NCBI GenBank assembly: GCA_035547675.1
Contig: DASZUI010000244.1
Coordinates: 1 to 14,153 of the forward strand
Reading direction: 5' to 3'
Source: DASZTU01 sp035547675
GTDB lineage: Bacteria; Pseudomonadota; Alphaproteobacteria; Rhizobiales; Devosiaceae
Length of the DNA stretch: 14,153 nt
Shown here: one piece after another, positions 1-7,713 of the stretch
Numbering within the stretch: position 1 is the stretch's first letter
How the letters are laid out: every line of letters begins with the position of its first letter
Made by a program: the position numbers and the translations under genes
The notes under the pieces: model-generated
What the model saw: only the letters and a program-made list of their open reading frames with translations
The model's database searches: none
What the model was told of the DNA's origin: nothing

Positions 1-2430
1 GGTGATCGTCCACGCCCCGATCACCCCGAGCACCGCCGCCAGCAGCGCCGCGAAGGCGCCGAGGATGCCGTATTCCAGCACGAAGGCCTTGATCACGTCG
101 CCGCGCGTCGCGCCGAGCACCTTGTTGATGACCGCGTCCGCCTCGCGCTGCGCCCGGCCCGCCGCCATGGTGCCGGCCAGCACCAACAGGCCGTTGATCA
201 CCGCGAGCCCGCCGACCACGTCGACCGCCGCCGAGAGCTGGTCGAGAATGCCCGCTGCCTGGCTCAGCGCATCACCGATCGGAATGAAGGTCACGTCCGA
301 GAATTGCTGGGCGAGCTTGCGCCCCACCGGAATGCTCTGCCCCGGCGCGGCATAGACGCCGCCCATGAAATTGCCCGGCAACCCGTCGAGCGCGTGCGGC
401 GAGAACGTCACCATGAAATTCATGCCGCTCTGCCACTGGAAATCGCGCGTATTGGCGAGCGTGGCCGTGATCGGCTGGTTATAGAGGTTGAAGGTGACCT
501 TATCGCCGATCTTGAGGTTGAGCGAGGCGGCGGTCGAGGCGCGCAGCGAGATCAGCGGCGGGCCGTTATAATCCTTGCCCCACCACTGGCCGGAAACCAC
601 CGTCGATTGCGGCGGCAGATCGCCGGCCCAGGTGATCGGCACCGGGCGGTTGTCGCTGCCGCCCAGCATGAACTGGCCCTCTTCGCCCACGCCCTTGATC
701 TGGTCGACCGGCACGCCGTTGATCGCCGTCACATTGCCCGAAAAGCTCGGCACCGCGACGAACTTGACGAAATCCTTGTCGGTCTGCGCCAGCTTGTTGA
801 GGTCGTCCACCTCGTCCGGGAACAGGTCGGTCGCAAGATATGTGGGCGCGTCGCGCGCCACCTCGCCCTGCAGCTGGTTGCGGGTGTTGTTGTCGATGAG
901 CACGATCAGGAGCAGCATGGCGAGCCCCAGCCCCAGCGACAGGATGACCACCGGCGCCGGCGAGCCCGGCCGATAGACCGCCCTTATGGCGTTGCGGATC
1001 AGCGCCGAGGGCGCCGGCGGGATCAGCCGCAGCACGAGCTGGAAAAGGAAGCCGGCGCCCCTGAGCAGCAGGAAGGCCGCGATGACGCCCACCGTGTACC
1101 AGGTGACGAGCTTCAGGTCGCGCGTGGTGAACCAGGCCAGGAGGAAAATCAGCACCGCCGCGATCAGCAGCGGCGCCAGCGCCTGTGGCTTTGCCAGCTC
1201 GCGCCAGTCGAGCTTTTCGGCCGCCCCGCCCACCGAGCGGAACAGCAGCGCCGGCTTGAGCTTCTGCGCCCGGAGCAGCGGCACATAGGAAAAGGCGAAG
1301 GCGACCAGGATGCCGAAGCCGGCCGAGGTCAGGAGCGCGCCCGGATAGATCGCCGGCGGCAGGTCGACGGTGAGGATCCGCCCCAGCGCCGGCAGCGCCA
1401 GCGCCGTCGCCGCCCCGCCGACCACCAGGCCGATGACGATGCCGATCGCCGACAATATGCCGAGCTGCAGCAGGAAATGCGCCGTGATCCGGTTGCCGGT
1501 GGCGCCCAGGCTCCGCATCGTCGCGACCGATCGCTGCTTGGCGGTGATATAGGCCGAAACCGCGTTGGAGACGCCGACGCCGCCCACCAGCAGAGCAGAA
1601 AGCCCCACGATCAGCAGGAACTGCGTGAAGACGTCGTAATAGCGGGCGAGGTCCCCGGCGGCGTCCTTCGGATTGCGGATCGCCCAGGTCGGATCGTTGA
1701 ACTTGTCGGCGATGGCCTTGCCCGCCGCGGCATAGTCCTGCAGCGCCGATTCGGCGGTCTTGTTCTTGAGGACGATCTTGTAGCGGTACTGCGTCAGCAT
1801 GCCGGGGAGCGGCGGCCGGGCGTCGGGCGTGGCCGCCAGCGCATCGACCGAAATCAGCGTCGTCAGCCCGAGATGGAAGCCCCGCGCCGCCCCGTCCGGT
1901 AGCGAGGCCAGCGTGCCGCGCACCTGGTATTGCGTCTGGCCGATCTTGAACAGGCCGCCGATGCCGATCCCCAGCCGATCGAGCACGATCGGGTTGACCA
2001 GCGCGCCCCAGGCGCCGTCCTTCTGGCCGAGCAGCGTGCCCGGCTTCTCGCCATCGGGCAGTTGCGGGCTGTCGACCGCCCCCACCAGCGGATAGTCGCT
2101 ATCCACACCCACGATGTCGAGGAAGGCGCTGTTGTCGCCGGCCGTGGCGCTGCCGTTGGAATCGTCTTCCTCGGCCACCGGCCCCAGGGTTTCGAAGAAG
2201 GCGCGCTCGTCCGCCGTGGCCCGCCGGTCGGGCCGCGACACCTCGATGTCGCCGCCCATCAGCTTGGTGGCGTCGCGAACGATGGCATCCTGCAGCGCAT
2301 CGCCGACCGAGCCCACCGCCGCGATCGTCATGGTGCCGAGCGCGAGGCAGGCGAGCAGCACGCCGAAGCGCTTCCAGTCGCCTCTGAGGTCGAGCAGCGC
2401 GACCCGGAACCAGTTGCCCAGCCGGCTCAT
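1..2430 (-). CDS. ybbP: YbbP-type ABC transporter permease (3' end cut by window)
   Basis: Inner-membrane permease of the FtsX/MacB-like class, partner of the ATPase encoded just upstream. 810 codons are visible with no stop; the family is usually about 800-850 residues, so only a short C-terminal piece is missing. One N-terminal membrane segment (about 22-43) precedes a large periplasmic domain. Helices follow at about 266-290, 318-343, 365-385, 413-433, 440-462 and 488-515, then a second large soluble domain, a helix at 737-758 and a final one from 777. This duplicated layout with two extracytoplasmic domains is typical of YbbP and differs from importer permeases. The start codon ATG (2430-2428) overlaps the ATPase stop as ATGA, implying translational coupling. 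Known for the family: it is often encoded with the TesA/arylesterase lipase and is thought to move or extract envelope lipid or lipoprotein; the substrate here is not readable from sequence. Confidence 0.88.
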   Translation of the reverse strand, partial: MSRLGNWFRVALLDLRGDWKRFGVLLACLALGTMTIAAVGSVGDALQDAIVRDATKLMGGDIEVSRPDRRATADERAFFETLGPVAEEDDSNGSATAGDNSAFLDIVGVDSDYPLVGAVDSPQLPDGEKPGTLLGQKDGAWGALVNPIVLDRLGIGIGGLFKIGQTQYQVRGTLASLPDGAARGFHLGLTTLISVDALAATPDARPPLPGMLTQYRYKIVLKNKTAESALQDYAAAGKAIADKFNDPTWAIRNPKDAAGDLARYYDVFTQFLLIVGLSALLVGGVGVSNAVSAYITAKQRSVATMRSLGATGNRITAHFLLQLGILSAIGIVIGLVVGGAATALALPALGRILTVDLPPAIYPGALLTSAGFGILVAFAFSYVPLLRAQKLKPALLFRSVGGAAEKLDWRELAKPQALAPLLIAAVLIFLLAWFTTRDLKLVTWYTVGVIAAFLLLRGAGFLFQLVLRLIPPAPSALIRNAIRAVYRPGSPAPVVILSLGLGLAMLLLIVLIDNNTRNQLQGEVARDAPTYLATDLFPDEVDDLNKLAQTDKDFVKFVAVPSFSGNVTAINGVPVDQIKGVGEEGQFMLGGSDNRPVPITWAGDLPPQSTVVSGQWWGKDYNGPPLISLRASTAASLNLKIGDKVTFNLYNQPITATLANTRDFQWQSGMNFMVTFSPHALDGLPGNFMGGVYAAPGQSIPVGRKLAQQFSDVTFIPIGDALSQAAGILDQLSAAVDVVGGLAVINGLLVLAGTMAAGRAQREADAVINKVLGATRGDVIKAFVLEYGILGAFAALLAAVLGVIGAWTIT

Positions 2431-3131
2431 GCCGCCTCGACCGCCGCCTCGGCGGTGAGCGTGCCGTGCTCCATGCGGAGCCGCCGGTCGGCCTGCCGGG
2501 CGAGATTGGGGTCATGGGTGATGAGCAGGATCGCCGTGCCCTTGTGGCGGGCGAGGTTGAACATCAGCTCGATGACCCGGGCGCCGGTATCCTGGTCGAG
2601 ATTGCCCGTCGGCTCGTCCGCCAGCAGCAGCTTGGGATTGGTCACCATGGCGCGGGCCAGACCGACGCGCTGCTGCTCGCCACCCGACAGCGCCTGCGGC
2701 AAATGATGCAGCCGATCGGCGAGGCCGACTTCGGCCAGCGCCGCCGTCGCCTTCTCGCGGATCGCCGCCACCGAGCTTTCGCTCTCGGCGATCTCGAGCG
2801 CCAGGCTGACATTTTCGAGCGCCGTCATCGAGGGAATGAGATGGAAGCTCTGGAATACGATAGCGAGGTTCTGCCGCCGGAAGATGGCGAGCTCGTCCTC
2901 GTTGAGGTCGGTGATGTCGTTCCCCGCCACCACGACCCGGCCGGAAGTCGCCTTCTCGAGCCCGGCCAGAACCATCAGCAGCGAGGTCTTGCCGCTGCCC
3001 GAGGGGCCGACCACCGCCGCCACCTCTCCGGCGTTGAGCGAAAACGTCACATCCTTGAGGATATGCAGCTGCTGCTTGCCGGTGGTCAGGTAAAGGTTGG
3101 TCTTCTCGGTCTCAATAACCGCTGTGGTCAT
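2427..3131 (-). CDS. ybbA: YbbA-type ABC transporter ATP-binding protein
   Basis: Cytoplasmic ATPase of 234 residues that powers the adjacent permease. Walker A is GPSGSGKT (42-49), the Q-loop glutamine is Q94 in FQSFHLIP, the signature is LSGGEQ (148-153), Walker B is LLLADEP (168-174, D172/E173) and the switch histidine is H206 in ITHDP. The segments FQSFHLIPSMTALENV and LHHLPQALSGGEQQRV are close to E. coli YbbA and the LolD/MacB class, so this is an exporter or extractor type rather than a solute importer. The reading frame stays open to 3209, but ATG at 3131 has GGGAACGG just upstream and gives the usual family length, so it is preferred. The TGA stop (2429-2427) overlaps the permease start. 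No thioesterase gene is present upstream in this window. Confidence 0.92.
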   Translation of the reverse strand: MTTAVIETEKTNLYLTTGKQQLHILKDVTFSLNAGEVAAVVGPSGSGKTSLLMVLAGLEKATSGRVVVAGNDITDLNEDELAIFRRQNLAIVFQSFHLIPSMTALENVSLALEIAESESSVAAIREKATAALAEVGLADRLHHLPQALSGGEQQRVGLARAMVTNPKLLLADEPTGNLDQDTGARVIELMFNLARHKGTAILLITHDPNLARQADRRLRMEHGTLTAEAAVEAA

Positions 3132-3366
3132 CCGTTCCCGCCCGCCTGAGCCGGCGCTCCAGCAAATTTGTCGCCCGGCGAATATAGGTTCGCCTGCCCC
3201 GCCCGCCAAACCGCGCCAAGCTCATACGCGAAAATAGCCTGTTTGCACAATTCAGCCGCCCGGCCAATCAACAATCGGGCCGCAACATGGCAGGCAAAGC
3301 CTAACGGGTCCCTAGGAAGTCCGGCGCTGACGAAAGCCGGCCGGATAGGGCGTTCAGCGGCAAGAC

Positions 3367-3392
3367 GGATTCCAGCTTCGGCGGGAATAATG
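3367..3392. repeat. Degenerate REP-like remnant
   Basis: GGATTCCAGCTTCGGCGGGA followed by ATAATG resembles one arm of the repeat at 11863-11962 (GGATTCCAGnCTTCGCCGGA then ATGAC) with several changes. The characteristic ATTCC...GGAAT dyad is partly decayed. In translation it gives IIPAEAGI, a tell-tale of this repeat family. It is probably an old copy. Confidence 0.5.
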
Positions 3393-3454
3393 CGGCAGGC
3401 CGGCAACTCACGCCGCAACGCCCGCGCAACGCTTCGCTTCCCGATAGCAATGGA

Positions 3455-3474
3455 GCCCGGCCCGCCGGCCGGGC
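3455..3474 (-). terminator. Hairpin after sugar-binding protein gene, no U-run
   Basis: Perfect 8-bp stem GCCCGGCC (3455-3462) and GGCCGGGC (3467-3474) with a CGCC loop, 13 bases past the TGA of the binding-protein gene on the minus strand. No run of U follows, so it may protect the 3' end or work with Rho rather than being a classic intrinsic terminator. Confidence 0.5.
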
Positions 3475-3487
3475 CCCACTTGCCGAA

Positions 3488-4444
3488 TCAGAACGGGGTG
3501 TTCGCGTAGTCGAACTGCTTGGCGTTGTCCTTGGTGATCAGCGTCGAGTTGATGATGAAATTGCCGTCGACCTGCGCATTGGCCGCAAAATGCAGCACCG
3601 TCAGGTCGATGGCCGTCGCGATCATGTTGGGATTGTAGCTGACGTCGACCGGCACCTGCGTGCTGCCATCCTCGACCATCTTGACCATCTGGTTCATGCC
3701 GGCGCCGCCGACCGCCCAGATCTTGGTATTGCCGGCTTCCTTGAGCGCCTTGAGCACGCCCACCAGCGTGTCGTCGTCCTGCGCCCAGACGGCATCGATA
3801 TTGTTATATTTGGTCAGCATGTCCTGCATGATCTTGTAGCCGTCATCGCGGTTCCAGTTCGCGAACTGGCTGTCCAGCACCTTGATGTTGGTGCCCTTGA
3901 TGCCGTCCATGAAGGCATCGACGCGCTGCTTGTCGATCGGGATCGGCGCGCCGCGCAGCACCACGATATTGCCGCCATTGGGCATGGCCTTCTTGAAATA
4001 GGCCGCCGTGGTGGCGCCGAGGCCCGGATTGTCGCCCGCCACATAAAGGTCGGGGATGCCCGGCTGGGAGAGCGCGCGGTCGACGATCGTCACCCACTTG
4101 CCGGCGTCCTTCACCTTCTTGATCGAGGCGGTCATGGCGTCCGGGTCTCCCGGCAGGATCACGAGCCCGTCGATATTGCGGGTGGTCACCATGTCCTCGA
4201 GATCGGCCGCCTGCTTGGTCGAATCCGCCGCCTGCGCCACCACGAACTTGACGTTCGGGTACTGCTTGGAGAGCCGGTCGACCGCCTGCTGGGCGAAGAA
4301 GTCGATGCCGCCCGTCCAGCCATGATCGGCCGTCGGCACCGAAACGCCGATCGTATAGGTCTTGTCCTGCGCGACGGCCGGGCCGGCGAGCGCGACGCCC
4401 GCGGCCATGACGGCCATGAGCGCTGTGGTTTTCGTGAGATGCAT
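3488..4444 (-). CDS. Sugar ABC transporter periplasmic substrate-binding protein
   Basis: 318-residue periplasmic binding protein of the RbsB-like type 1 fold (Peripla_BP_4), which captures the ligand for the permease and ATPase encoded upstream. A Sec signal peptide covers residues 1-25 (K5, hydrophobic core, cleavage after AVA before Q26). The mature protein starts TYTIGVSVPTADHGWTGG, the usual first strand and ligand loop; DGLVILPGDPDAM, VTIVDRAL, AGDNPGLG and WAQDDDTLVGVLKALKEAG are further family landmarks. The start ATG has GGGGAGGA directly upstream. It is the last gene of the operon, 49 bases after the permease stop. The family binds pentoses, hexoses or polyols; the ligand cannot be told from sequence. 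Confidence 0.92.
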   Translation of the reverse strand: MHLTKTTALMAVMAAGVALAGPAVAQDKTYTIGVSVPTADHGWTGGIDFFAQQAVDRLSKQYPNVKFVVAQAADSTKQAADLEDMVTTRNIDGLVILPGDPDAMTASIKKVKDAGKWVTIVDRALSQPGIPDLYVAGDNPGLGATTAAYFKKAMPNGGNIVVLRGAPIPIDKQRVDAFMDGIKGTNIKVLDSQFANWNRDDGYKIMQDMLTKYNNIDAVWAQDDDTLVGVLKALKEAGNTKIWAVGGAGMNQMVKMVEDGSTQVPVDVSYNPNMIATAIDLTVLHFAANAQVDGNFIINSTLITKDNAKQFDYANTPF

Positions 4445-4493
4445 GGGTTCCTCCCCGTAGATGCCCTGATGGGCGTTGCTTGAAATCCGACGC

Positions 4494-5498
4494 TTAGTTC
4501 GCCGTCCGCCGCGATCGCTGCAGCAGTACGGCGATGACGATGATCACACCCTGGAACGCCTGGTTCAGATAGGGGCTGATCAAGCTCTGGAGATTGAGGA
4601 TGTTGCCGATGAGTTCGAGGATGATCACCCCGACCACCGTGCCCCAGACCCGGCCGAAGCCGCCCTTGAGCATGGTGCCGCCGATGATCACCGCCGCGAT
4701 GGCCTCGAGTTCCCAGGAAACCGCGGTCGAGCTGTTGGCCGACCCGAAGCGCGGCACATAGAGCAGCGTGCCCACCCCGACCAGCAGGCCCTGCAGCACA
4801 TAGGTCGCGAGCCGCACCCGGTCGACCTTGATCGCCGAATAGCGCGCCACCTGCTCGCTCGAGCCGATCGCCGCTACATGCCGCCCGAAGCGGGTGCGCC
4901 TGAGCACGATCTCCGCGATGATGGCGACCACCGCGAAGACGATGATCGGCACCGGCACCCCGAAGACATTGCCGCCATAGACCGGCCCATAGGTGTCGGC
5001 CACCTGGAAATTGAGGTTGAGCGTGCCGCCATTGGCGAGGAAGGTGATGAGCGCGCGGTAGACGCCGAGGGCGCCCAAGGTGACGATGAAGGGCTCGATC
5101 CGCCCCGCCGTGATCAGCGCCCCGTTGATGCCGCCGGCAATCGCCCCGATGGCGAGCCCCACCAGCATGCCGATGATGACGACGCCCCAGCCCGTGCCGA
5201 GCGAGGGCACCAGCGCGTTCATGACGATGATCATCACCCCGGCGATGAAGGCCGCCATCGAGCCCACGGAAAGATCGAGCCCGCCCGCCGTGATGACGAA
5301 GGTCGCTCCGATGGCGATGATGCCCATCGTCGCCGAGCGCGCCACCACATTGGCGACATTGCCGACGCTGAGGAAATTGCCGTTGAGCGATGCGCCGAGG
5401 ATGATCAGCAGCACCAGCGCGATCAGCGGCCCGAGCACGCTCAGCCGGAAGCGCGGACGCTGCCGATTGCCCGCCGGTGCGGTTGCCACATTGCTCAT
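4494..5498 (-). CDS. Sugar ABC transporter permease (RbsC-like)
   Basis: 334-residue inner-membrane permease of the BPD_transp_2/RbsC family, forming the translocation channel of a CUT2-type sugar importer. It is strongly hydrophobic with about eight to ten helices. The hallmark GGLDLSVGS lies near residues 70-78, and the cytoplasmic coupling loop EAIAAVIIGGTMLKGGFG sits in the C-terminal third. The start codon overlaps the ATPase stop as ATGA (5498-5495), so the two are translationally coupled, and both belong to one transcript with the binding protein. Length and architecture are normal. Confidence 0.92.
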   Translation of the reverse strand: MSNVATAPAGNRQRPRFRLSVLGPLIALVLLIILGASLNGNFLSVGNVANVVARSATMGIIAIGATFVITAGGLDLSVGSMAAFIAGVMIIVMNALVPSLGTGWGVVIIGMLVGLAIGAIAGGINGALITAGRIEPFIVTLGALGVYRALITFLANGGTLNLNFQVADTYGPVYGGNVFGVPVPIIVFAVVAIIAEIVLRRTRFGRHVAAIGSSEQVARYSAIKVDRVRLATYVLQGLLVGVGTLLYVPRFGSANSSTAVSWELEAIAAVIIGGTMLKGGFGRVWGTVVGVIILELIGNILNLQSLISPYLNQAFQGVIIVIAVLLQRSRRTAN

Positions 5499-7012
5499 GC
5501 GGTTTTCTTCCCTTCGATACCCATGCCCTCGATGCCCATGGCGTGCCGCACGATCTGCTCCTCGCCGATCGCCTCGCCTTCGAGTTCCCCCACGATCCGG
5601 CCGGCATGCATGACGATGACGCGGTGGCTGAGGCCGATCACCTCCGCCATTTCCGACGAGATGACGATGACGCTCTTGCCCGCCCGCGCCAGCCTGTCGA
5701 TGAACCCGTAGATTTGCTGCTTGGTGCCGATATCGATGCCGCGCGTCGGCTCGTCGATGATGACGATCTCCGGTTCGACCAGCATGGTCTTTGCCAGCAG
5801 CAGCTTCTGCTGGTTGCCGCCCGAAAGATTGCCCACCCGCACCGTCCGGCTGCCGCGAATGTCGAAATCGCGGATCGCGCCGTCGAGCGCCCGCTCCTCC
5901 GCCTTCTCGTCGATCAGCCCATGCGCGAAGCGGTCGAGCCCGAGCAGCGTCAGGTTCTGCCGCATCGACATGTTGAGCAGCAGCCCGTGACCCTTGCGGT
6001 CCTCGGTGAGATAGGCGAGGCCGAGGCGCGAGGCATCCTCCAGCGATTTGATGCGCGCCGGGCTGCCCTTGACCTTGACGACGCCCTGCGCCGGCCTCAG
6101 CCCGACCAGGCCTTCCATCAGCTCGGTCCGGCCGGAGCCCACCAGCCCGGCAAAGCCCAAAACCTCGCCCCGCTTCAGCGTGAACGACGCATCCGTCACC
6201 CGCCCCGGCACGCTCAGATGCGCCACTTCGAGCACGGTCTCGGACTTGGCAACGATCGTCTTGGGCGGGAAAAGGTCCGAGAGGTCGCGCCCCACCATAT
6301 GCGTCGCCATCTGGTCGACGCTCAGCGTGGCGGTCGGCGCGGTAATGACATGGCGGCCGTCGCGCAGCACCGTGACCACGTCCGCGATCGCCTTCACCTC
6401 CTCCAGCTTGTGCGAGGTGTAGAGAATGGCCACCCCTCCCGCCTTGAGCCGCGCGATCTGCCGGAACAGCACTTCGGACTCCCGCGCGGTGAGCACCGCC
6501 GTCGGCTCGTCCATCACCAATACGCGGGCCTCGCGCACCAGCGCCTTGGCGATCTCGACCATCTGCTTTTCCGGCACGGAGAGCTCGGAAACCGGCCGGC
6601 CCGGATCGATATGCGTCTCGAGCTCGGCCAAAAGCTGCGCCGCGCGCGCATGCATGGCCCTGACGTCGAGCAGCAGGCCGCGCCGCAATTCGCGGCCGAG
6701 AAAGATATTGGCCGCAACGCTCAATTGCTCGGCCAGGTTGAATTCCTGGTGGATCAGCACGATGCCGCGATGCTCGGCCTCGGCGCTCCCCGGCAGCACG
6801 CTCGCCTCTCCATCGACCAGCACGCGCCCGGCGCTCGGCTGCTCATAGCCGGTCAGGATTTTCATCAGGGTGGACTTGCCGGCCCCGTTCTCGCCGATCA
6901 GCGCATGCACCTCGCCGGCGCGCAGCGCGAAGTCGACGCCGAACAGCACCTGCACGGGTCCGAAGCTCTTGGAAATCCCTTCGCCGGCCAGCAGTACAGC
7001 GCCCGCTTCCAT
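5495..7012 (-). CDS. Sugar ABC transporter ATP-binding protein (RbsA-like, two ATPase domains)
   Basis: 505-residue tandem-domain ATPase of the RbsA/MglA/XylG class. Domain 1: Walker A GENGAGKST (40-48), Q89, the variant signature LSVPEKQ (144-150) and Walker B with D168/E169. Domain 2: a degenerate Walker A GLVGSGRTE (about 290-298, Arg in place of Lys), a canonical LSGGNQQ (about 395-401) and DEPTRGID (about 419). This one-active, one-degenerate pattern is normal for the family. ATG at 7012 has GGGAGG five bases upstream. It is the first gene of the operon and is followed by permease and binding protein. The C-terminus carries a small duplication, MGIEGMGIEG, just before the overlap with the permease. 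Confidence 0.93.
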   Translation of the reverse strand: MEAGAVLLAGEGISKSFGPVQVLFGVDFALRAGEVHALIGENGAGKSTLMKILTGYEQPSAGRVLVDGEASVLPGSAEAEHRGIVLIHQEFNLAEQLSVAANIFLGRELRRGLLLDVRAMHARAAQLLAELETHIDPGRPVSELSVPEKQMVEIAKALVREARVLVMDEPTAVLTARESEVLFRQIARLKAGGVAILYTSHKLEEVKAIADVVTVLRDGRHVITAPTATLSVDQMATHMVGRDLSDLFPPKTIVAKSETVLEVAHLSVPGRVTDASFTLKRGEVLGFAGLVGSGRTELMEGLVGLRPAQGVVKVKGSPARIKSLEDASRLGLAYLTEDRKGHGLLLNMSMRQNLTLLGLDRFAHGLIDEKAEERALDGAIRDFDIRGSRTVRVGNLSGGNQQKLLLAKTMLVEPEIVIIDEPTRGIDIGTKQQIYGFIDRLARAGKSVIVISSEMAEVIGLSHRVIVMHAGRIVGELEGEAIGEEQIVRHAMGIEGMGIEGKKTA

Positions 7013-7035
7013 GGCATCCTCCCGCCCCTGACGTT

Positions 7036-7056
7036 CGCCCTGACCGGGCGTTTTTT
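7036..7056 (+). terminator. Short plus-strand terminator-like hairpin in the sugar operon leader
   Basis: CGCCC (7036-7040) and GGGCG (7046-7050) with a 5-base loop, followed by six T on the plus strand. There is no plus-strand gene before it. On the minus strand it is a weak hairpin in the operon leader preceded by A's, about 25 bases ahead of the ATPase start. Its role is unclear; the 5-bp stem is marginal. Confidence 0.3.
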
Positions 7057-7070
7057 GTCGTTAAAGACAG
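7057..7070 (-). promoter_or_regulatory. Candidate operator of the sugar ABC operon
   Basis: TGTC-TTTAAC-GACA on the minus strand forms a 4-bp dyad immediately after the predicted -10, where a repressor would block initiation. A wider dyad GTTA-N8-TAAC overlaps it. LacI-, DeoR- and ROK-type repressors often control such operons; no regulator gene is in view. Confidence 0.3.
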
Positions 7071-7097
7071 CTAACAGCGGCGCGCCGGGAAGGTCAA
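7069..7097 (-). promoter_or_regulatory. Predicted promoter of the sugar ABC operon
   Basis: On the minus strand TTGACC (7097-7092), a 17-base spacer, then TTAGCT (7074-7069). The -35 is five of six to consensus and the spacing is ideal; the -10 is weak, as is common in this group. The leader to the ATPase start would be about 50 bases. Confidence 0.5.
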
Positions 7098-7139
7098 TCA
7101 GTCGGCTTGCGCGCGCCTGTGCAAGGCGCGCTGCGGACG

Positions 7140-7170
7140 AAAAAAATGCCCCGGCGTTGAGCCGGGGCAT
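7140..7170 (-). terminator. Rho-independent terminator of the cold-shock gene
   Basis: Perfect 10-bp stem ATGCCCCGGC (7146-7155) and GCCGGGGCAT (7161-7170), loop GTTGA, followed on the minus strand by seven U (7146-7140). It lies about 100 bases after the cold-shock stop codon. Confidence 0.9.
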
Positions 7171-7211
7171 CGCAATTCGAAAGGCATGGCCGCCGCAGCG
7201 GCCGATATCCG

Positions 7212-7267
7212 GAGCGTTTTCAGGAAAAGTGGGTCCACTTTTCCGGTTCGAAAACGCGACAACTCAA
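7212..7267. repeat. Short intergenic hairpin repeat, partial copy (copy 1)
   Basis: Nested dyads: outer GCGTTTTC (7214-7221) and GAAAACGC (7250-7257), inner GGAAAAGTGG (7223-7232) and CCACTTTTCC (7235-7244). About 55 bases match the longer copy at 12175-12283 almost exactly, differing in the inner loop. The second half of the element is absent: the match stops at CAACTCAAG, three bases before the cold-shock TAA. In the cold-shock mRNA it would form a hairpin between the stop codon and the terminator. Confidence 0.85.
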
Positions 7268-7270
7268 GGA

Positions 7271-7483
7271 TTAACGCAGGATCGACAGGTTCGTCGCCGA
7301 AACCTTGCCGTCGCGGCCCTTCTCGAGGTCGTAGGAGACCTTCTGGCCTTCGGCCAGGCCGGAGATGCCGGCGCGCTCGAGCGCCGTGACATGCACGAAC
7401 GCGTCCTTGCTGCCGTCTTCCGGCTGGATGAAGCCGAAGCCCTTGGTCGAATTGAAGAATTTAACGGTGCCATTGATGGCCAT
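7271..7483 (-). CDS. Cold-shock protein (CspA family)
   Basis: 70-residue single-domain cold-shock protein that binds single-stranded nucleic acid and acts as an RNA chaperone in the cytoplasm. RNP1 is KGFGFI (14-19) and RNP2 is DAFVHV (27-32); the start MAINGTVKFFN and the end SATNLSIL are typical of alphaproteobacterial CspA. The frame is open to an ATG at 7555, but the domain begins exactly at ATG 7483, which gives the normal length, so that start is used. The ribosome binding site (GAAAGTAG) is weak, as often in csp genes where translation depends on the leader. It is monocistronic, with its own promoter and terminator, and a repeat copy sits right after the stop. Confidence 0.93.
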   Translation of the reverse strand: MAINGTVKFFNSTKGFGFIQPEDGSKDAFVHVTALERAGISGLAEGQKVSYDLEKGRDGKVSATNLSILR

Positions 7484-7540
7484 GAGACTACTTTCGATAG
7501 CGTTCCGCGCGAGGTCCTTAGCCCGCGCGACAGAACGGTT

Positions 7541-7566
7541 CCCGCCGGACGACATGTCCTGGCGGG
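7541..7566 (-). promoter_or_regulatory. Hairpin in the cold-shock leader
   Basis: CCCGCC-GGAC (7541-7550) pairs with GTCC-(bulged T)-GGCGGG (7556-7566) around a 5-base loop. It lies in the predicted 5' untranslated region about 60 bases before the csp start. Structured leaders of this kind control cspA translation in other bacteria; a role here is inferred. Confidence 0.4.
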
Positions 7567-7656
7567 TCTAGACGTTCCGGTGGCATCAAGAGGTAGCCAA
7601 TCAGGACGGCCATGCCGCCCGTTTCAGATAGCGCGAGAAATGCGAAACGCGCTGCC

Positions 7657-7685
7657 GATATGCGCCCTCGGGAACGCCATTACAA
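7657..7685 (-). promoter_or_regulatory. Predicted promoter of the cold-shock gene
   Basis: TTGTAA (7685-7680), a 17-base spacer and CATATC (7662-7657) on the minus strand. It predicts a leader of about 160 bases, matching the long untranslated leaders known for cspA mRNAs. Confidence 0.45.
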
Positions 7686-7713
7686 GCCGCCAGCGCACAA
7701 ATCGATCCATGCC

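Larger units (their letters stand above)
3132..3487. other. Intergenic region between ybbA and the sugar-binding protein gene
   Basis: About 355 bases with no convincing gene; the ORFs that cross it are short and lack family features. It holds a GC-rich hairpin next to the binding-protein stop (3455-3474), a degenerate REP-like remnant (3367-3392), and presumably the ybbA promoter. I could not pick a -35/-10 pair with confidence. Confidence 0.6.

Noticed and set aside
304..1902. 532-codon plus-strand ORF
   Set aside because: It is antisense to the YbbP permease, rich in Arg, His, Gln and Asp with no domain; a typical shadow frame of GC-rich DNA.
4476..5711. 411-codon plus-strand ORF
   Set aside because: Antisense to the sugar permease, with very high Asp/His/Arg content, as expected from the complement of a hydrophobic membrane protein.
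7484..7555. Longer cold-shock protein starting at ATG 7555
   Set aside because: The extra 24 residues have no similarity to the family, and the known domain begins exactly at 7483.
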